Shown here: piece after piece, positions 6,265-8,177 of the stretch
Numbering within the stretch: the stretch's first letter is position 1
How the letters are laid out: every line of letters starts with the position of its first letter
DNA from: Treponema sp.
Lineage (GTDB): Bacteria > Spirochaetota > Spirochaetia > Treponematales > Breznakiellaceae
Direction: 5' to 3'
Assembly: GCA_031280065.1 (NCBI GenBank)
Contig: JAITHH010000032.1
Span: 1-8,177, forward strand
DNA length: 8,177 bases
Position numbers and translations under genes: made by a program
The notes under the pieces: model-generated
Told to the model about the DNA's origin: nothing
Database searches by the model: none
The model's input: only the letters and a program-made list of their open reading frames with translations

Positions 6265-6314
6265 CTGCGGGGGCGCTGCCCCCACACCCCCGCCGGGGGG
6301 CCCAGGCCCCCCGG
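6265..6314. repeat. GC-rich hairpin repeat in the ABC operon leader (repeat copy C, inverted)
   Basis: Bases 6265-6296 are the exact reverse complement of 1971-2002. The core stem is GGGGGC and GCCCCC with a GCT loop (6269-6283). Overlapping its right end is a second perfect inverted repeat, 6293-6302 (CCGGGGGGCC) with 6305-6314, two bases apart. Together with the 6243-6263 hairpin this makes three strong stems between the candidate ABC promoter and the ATPase ribosome site. The downstream bases (6315-6330) are another C-run without a T-run, so termination is not obvious. Confidence 0.75.
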
Positions 6315-6388
6315 ACCCCCCTCTGGCCTAGCACGTTGTTGGCTAATAGCGCGTTTTGCCCCCGGTTATCAGGCGCTGCGTAACGCCC

Positions 6389-6394
6389 ATTATA
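6389..6394 (-). promoter_or_regulatory. Candidate -10 element (TATAAT) of the ABC operon
   Basis: The minus strand reads AAGGTATAATGGGCG here, an exact consensus -10 in an AT-rich patch. No clear -35 lies 16-18 bases upstream (the hexamer at 17 is GGCGGG), so an activator or another sigma factor may be needed, or the site is chance. Transcription from it would start near 6382 and give an untranslated leader of about 176 bases containing three hairpins. It lies outside the inverted 32-base repeats that bracket the operon. Confidence 0.4.
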
Positions 6395-6479
6395 CCTTAT
6401 CATTTCTATACCCCGCCTTGGAAGTCCTAAACCCCGCTCCGCGTTCGTGCCCCTCGCTCATGAAGCGCTGCGGAGGGCA

Positions 6480-6508
6480 TAGACAGGGAAAAGCAGGGGG
6501 GATACTAT
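6480..6508 (+). promoter_or_regulatory. Candidate promoter of the HD gene giving a leaderless transcript
   Basis: TAGACA at 6480-6485 matches the -35 consensus at five of six positions. After exactly 17 bases comes TACTAT at 6503-6508, a four of six match to the -10. Only six bases separate it from the ATG at 6515, so transcription would start at or within a base of the start codon. The only purine-rich site, GGGGGG at 6496-6501, is inside the promoter spacer and 13 bases from the ATG, too far and too early to serve as a ribosome site. Confidence 0.5.
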
Positions 6509-6514
6509 ACGGCC

Positions 6515-7804
6515 ATGAAAGACGACGCTTGGGCCGCGCTGCGGGAGCGCTTTACCGATCCCGTCCGGGACGTACTGTGGGGCCATATCTACTTAACCCC
6601 GGCCCTCGCGGCCCTGACCAAGTCCCCCCCCTTCATGCGGCTTACGCGGATATTGCAGTTAGGGCCCGCCTTCGGGGTGTACCCCGGCGCCACTCATACC
6701 CGCGCCAGCCATTCCCTGGGCGTCTATCACCTGTCCCGGCGGCTGCTGCTCCACCTGGCGGAGCGGGGGGCCGACGCCTGGATCAGCGCGCGCGGGGTCC
6801 GCTCCTTTCTCTGCGCCAGCCTGTTACACGATCTGGGGCATTTCCCCTATACCCATTCCCTGAAAGAACTTCCCCTCCGCAGCCACGAGGAACTCACCGG
6901 CGCGGCCATCATGGAAGAACCCCTGAAAAGCCTCGTCGCCGGTACCGGGGCGGATCCCTGGCTGACCGCCGCCATCGTCGACCCCCGGATGGCCGGCGGA
7001 GACCGGGAACTCGGCTTTTACCGGAAACTGCTCTCCGGCGTACTGGACCCGGACAAACTGGACTACCTGACCCGCGACGCCCGGTATTGCGGCGTGCCCT
7101 ACGGCGTACAGGACGTTGACTTTATCCTAAGCCGCTTTCAGCCCTGCCTGGAGCGGGGCGTAGACATCGATTCACGGGGCATCCCCTGTATTGAATCCCT
7201 CCTCTTTTCCAAATACCTGATGTACCGGACCGTGTACTGGCACCGCTCCGTCCGTTCAGCCACGGCGATGATTAAAAAGGCCCTCCTGGGCGGACTGCGG
7301 GACCGGATATTCTCAAGGGAAGCCCTCTATGGCTTGGATGATCCGGGGCTTTTTTCCCTGTTCGCCGAAAGCGCCCATCCCCTGTTCGCGCTGGTTCAGC
7401 AGGTCAAAGCGGGGCGGCTGTACAGCGCCGCGGTGGAATTCCCCTTTGACAGCGCGATCCACAGCCCTCTGCTGGACATTGATAACCGTTACCTCCATGA
7501 AGAAGCGCTGGCCGAACGGATTTCGCGGGCGCTGGGGCGGAGGATTCCCCCGGATGAGCTTATTATTGACATACCCGAACCGGTCTCTTTTGAAACCGAA
7601 CTCTATGTAACCGATGAGTCCTGTTATTTTGAGGACAGTTCCGGTCTGTTTAAGGCTCAAACGGTCAAGGATTTTGAGCGGCAGCTGCGTGTGGGACGAA
7701 TTTTGGTGAAGCCCGCCCATGAAGACGCGGTGAAAATGGCGGTCGGGGAACTGGGGGCCCCCGGCGGGGGCGTTGCGGCGCTGTCCGCCCTCTGTCCGCA
7801 ATGA
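6515..7804 (+). CDS. HD-domain phosphohydrolase, SAMHD1/YwfO-like (COG1078 type, 429 aa)
   Basis: All metal and active-site positions of the SAMHD1-type HD domain can be seen. These are THTRASHSLGV with R63 and H66, HDLGH with H105 and D106, H109 and H114 of HFPYTH, H124 of SHEEL, and LDPDKLDYLTRDA with the third metal-ligand aspartate D180, K181 and Y184. The YWHRSVRSATAMI segment (about 241-253) continues the fold. Enzymes of this group hydrolyse nucleoside triphosphates, often removing triphosphate from dNTPs in a metal- and effector-dependent way. The exact substrate of COG1078 members varies, so dNTPase activity is inferred. The length is normal for the family. The start at 6515 fits the conserved beginning (VRDVLWGHIYLTP). 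The last 16 or so residues (GAPGGGVAAL...) come from a repeat sequence also found at 262-282 and look like an added tail. The gene stands alone on this strand and is probably transcribed from its own promoter. Confidence 0.92.
   Translation: MKDDAWAALRERFTDPVRDVLWGHIYLTPALAALTKSPPFMRLTRILQLGPAFGVYPGATHTRASHSLGVYHLSRRLLLHLAERGADAWISARGVRSFLCASLLHDLGHFPYTHSLKELPLRSHEELTGAAIMEEPLKSLVAGTGADPWLTAAIVDPRMAGGDRELGFYRKLLSGVLDPDKLDYLTRDARYCGVPYGVQDVDFILSRFQPCLERGVDIDSRGIPCIESLLFSKYLMYRTVYWHRSVRSATAMIKKALLGGLRDRIFSREALYGLDDPGLFSLFAESAHPLFALVQQVKAGRLYSAAVEFPFDSAIHSPLLDIDNRYLHEEALAERISRALGRRIPPDELIIDIPEPVSFETELYVTDESCYFEDSSGLFKAQTVKDFERQLRVGRILVKPAHEDAVKMAVGELGAPGGGVAALSALCPQ
7758..7778 (+). repeat. GC-rich repeat fragment inside the 3' end of the HD gene (repeat copy D)
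   Basis: The 21 bases at 7758-7778 are identical to 262-282 in copy A and share the CCGGCGGGGG core with copies B and C. Here they are translated as part of the C-terminal tail (APGGGVA). The similarity to copy A fades after 7778, so this is a partial copy. It places the repeat family in the last codons of a gene; copy B likewise touches the end of the DUF4340 gene. Confidence 0.7.
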
Positions 7805-8106
7805 GTCCCCCGCGCGCTCACACACACCGGCGCCGCCGCCAAACCTGAGTTTATTGCTTCAAAACCGCTCCCGGCCGCCGATTAGCGTCAAGTTAATCAG
7901 CGTTGCCATCGGGCTCAAGAAACCCCGCATTTCTCCACAGCCGCCCCGCTTCCGCCGGAGCGCCCCGGAAAACCGGATGCGGCGGCCAAAGAGAACAAGG
8001 GGCTGGAGATGGCCGCCAAGTAAACGCGCCCGCAGGGCGTTGAGCCGGTGCTGCGGCCCTCCGGCCCCCTTCCAACAAGGCCCGCCATACCGCTATACTG
8101 CGTTCT
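7805..8106. other. Intergenic region without a convincing gene
   Basis: These 302 bases separate the HD gene from the next start. I see no tRNA, no strong terminator and no convincing gene. One frame is open from about 7885 to a TAA at 8021-8023 and ends in a plausible charged tail (KPDAAAKENKGLEMAAK), but it has no start codon or ribosome site. Another frame over 7875-7920 reads ISVKLISVAIGLKKP. The two would need a frameshift to join, so a decayed gene end is possible but weakly supported. GATTA and TAATC around 7880-7895 form only a 5-base stem. Confidence 0.4.
8094..8099 (+). promoter_or_regulatory. Candidate -10 element (TATACT) just before the 8107 start
   Basis: TATACT lies seven bases before the ATG at 8107, so a transcript from it would start at or one base before the start codon. 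The -35 is weak: TTCCAA at 8070-8075 with an 18-base spacer matches TTGACA at only three positions. There is no Shine-Dalgarno sequence in the 20 bases before the ATG. The arrangement copies that of the HD gene, which also has CTATAC shortly before its start. Confidence 0.35.
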
Positions 8107-8177
8107 ATGAGCAGCAGCGCGGATTATACAGCCGGCATCGCCGGAAACGATTATATCGAGCCTGAACTTTACGGTAA
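8107..8177 (+). CDS. Start of a protein gene cut by the window end; possibly a citrate synthase-type protein
   Basis: From the ATG at 8107 the frame stays open to the last base and gives 23 residues, beginning MSSSADYTAGIAGNDY and ending IEPELYG. A TATACT -10-like hexamer immediately upstream and the lack of another gene in the preceding 300 bases support a real start. The segment DYIEPELYG followed by a lysine or asparagine codon is reminiscent of the N-terminus of some bacterial citrate synthases (a tyrosine-rich lead into YNVKRGLRN). That match is short and from memory, so the product should be treated as unknown until the rest of the gene is seen. Confidence 0.5.
   Translation, partial: MSSSADYTAGIAGNDYIEPELYG

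Larger units (their letters stand above)
6207..6514. other. Divergent intergenic region between the ABC operon and the HD gene
   Basis: These 308 bases hold no convincing gene. From left to right there is the ATPase ribosome site, the 6243-6263 hairpin, repeat copy C (6265-6314), a neutral stretch (6330-6388), an AT-rich patch with promoter-like words for the minus strand (6389-6410), and a promoter-like pair for the plus strand (6480-6508). A 66-codon minus-strand frame (6403-6203) starts before the candidate -10 and translates the repeat, so I do not accept it. Confidence 0.6.

Noticed and set aside
6207..6287. A longer ATPase starting at 6287
   Set aside because: The extension would translate repeat copy C and the leader hairpin; the ATG at 6206 has an ideal GAAGGAG site and the normal family N-terminus.
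6181..7119. A 312-codon plus-strand frame overlapping the HD gene start
   Set aside because: It translates the GC-rich repeat and then reads the HD gene out of frame; the composition is proline/arginine-rich and no motif is seen.
7885..8023. Open frame ending KPDAAAKENKGLEMAAK
   Set aside because: The tail looks protein-like, but there is no start codon, no ribosome site and a stop just upstream; it is not enough to call a gene or pseudogene.

Overview
The window is bacterial, GC-rich and gene-dense. It holds seven complete protein genes on the minus strand, one complete gene on the plus strand, and a partial plus-strand gene at each end. The organism is not certain. A GldA/GldF/GldG/DUF4340 transporter cluster, a COG1078-type HD phosphohydrolase and many short perfect hairpins with TTT, TTC or AAA loops beside long G/C runs together remind me of a spirochaete, perhaps a termite-gut type Treponema. 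That is a recollection of genome style, not a proof.

Layout. 1-192 (+) is the C-terminal end of an AraC-type regulator. 193-492 has no gene but is packed with hairpins, two tandem 22-base copies and an imperfect 119-base palindrome resembling a small non-autonomous element. 1900-493 (-) is a three-gene operon joined by two ATGA stop/start overlaps: a small DUF6249-like membrane protein, an ECF sigma factor, and a zinc-finger anti-sigma-like membrane protein. 6206-2005 (-) is a tightly coupled four-gene ABC operon: ATPase (GldA-like), six-helix permease (GldF-like), membrane-anchored auxiliary protein (GldG-like) and a DUF4340 protein. 6207-6514 is a divergent intergenic region with a structured leader for the ABC operon and a good promoter for the plus-strand gene. 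6515-7804 (+) is an SAMHD1/YwfO-like HD phosphohydrolase with all metal ligands intact. 7805-8106 carries no convincing gene. A new gene starts at 8107 and runs off the window.

How the parts fit. The sigma operon is probably a self-contained signalling unit: a membrane protein, a transcription factor, and a membrane-bound antagonist that would hold the sigma factor until a signal arrives. The ABC operon would make one inner-membrane machine, with the ATPase driving the permease and the two single-pass proteins facing the periplasm; its substrate cannot be read from sequence. The HD enzyme acts on nucleotides in the cytoplasm and has no visible link to either operon.

Most interesting structure. 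A GC-rich repeat recurs four times. Two copies are 32 bases long, identical and in opposite orientation (1971-2002 and 6265-6296). They bracket the four ABC genes while leaving the best promoter candidate outside. A related copy forms the last codons of the HD gene. Both plus-strand starts (6515 and 8107) have a -10-like hexamer only 6-7 bases before ATG and no usable ribosome binding site, which suggests leaderless transcripts.
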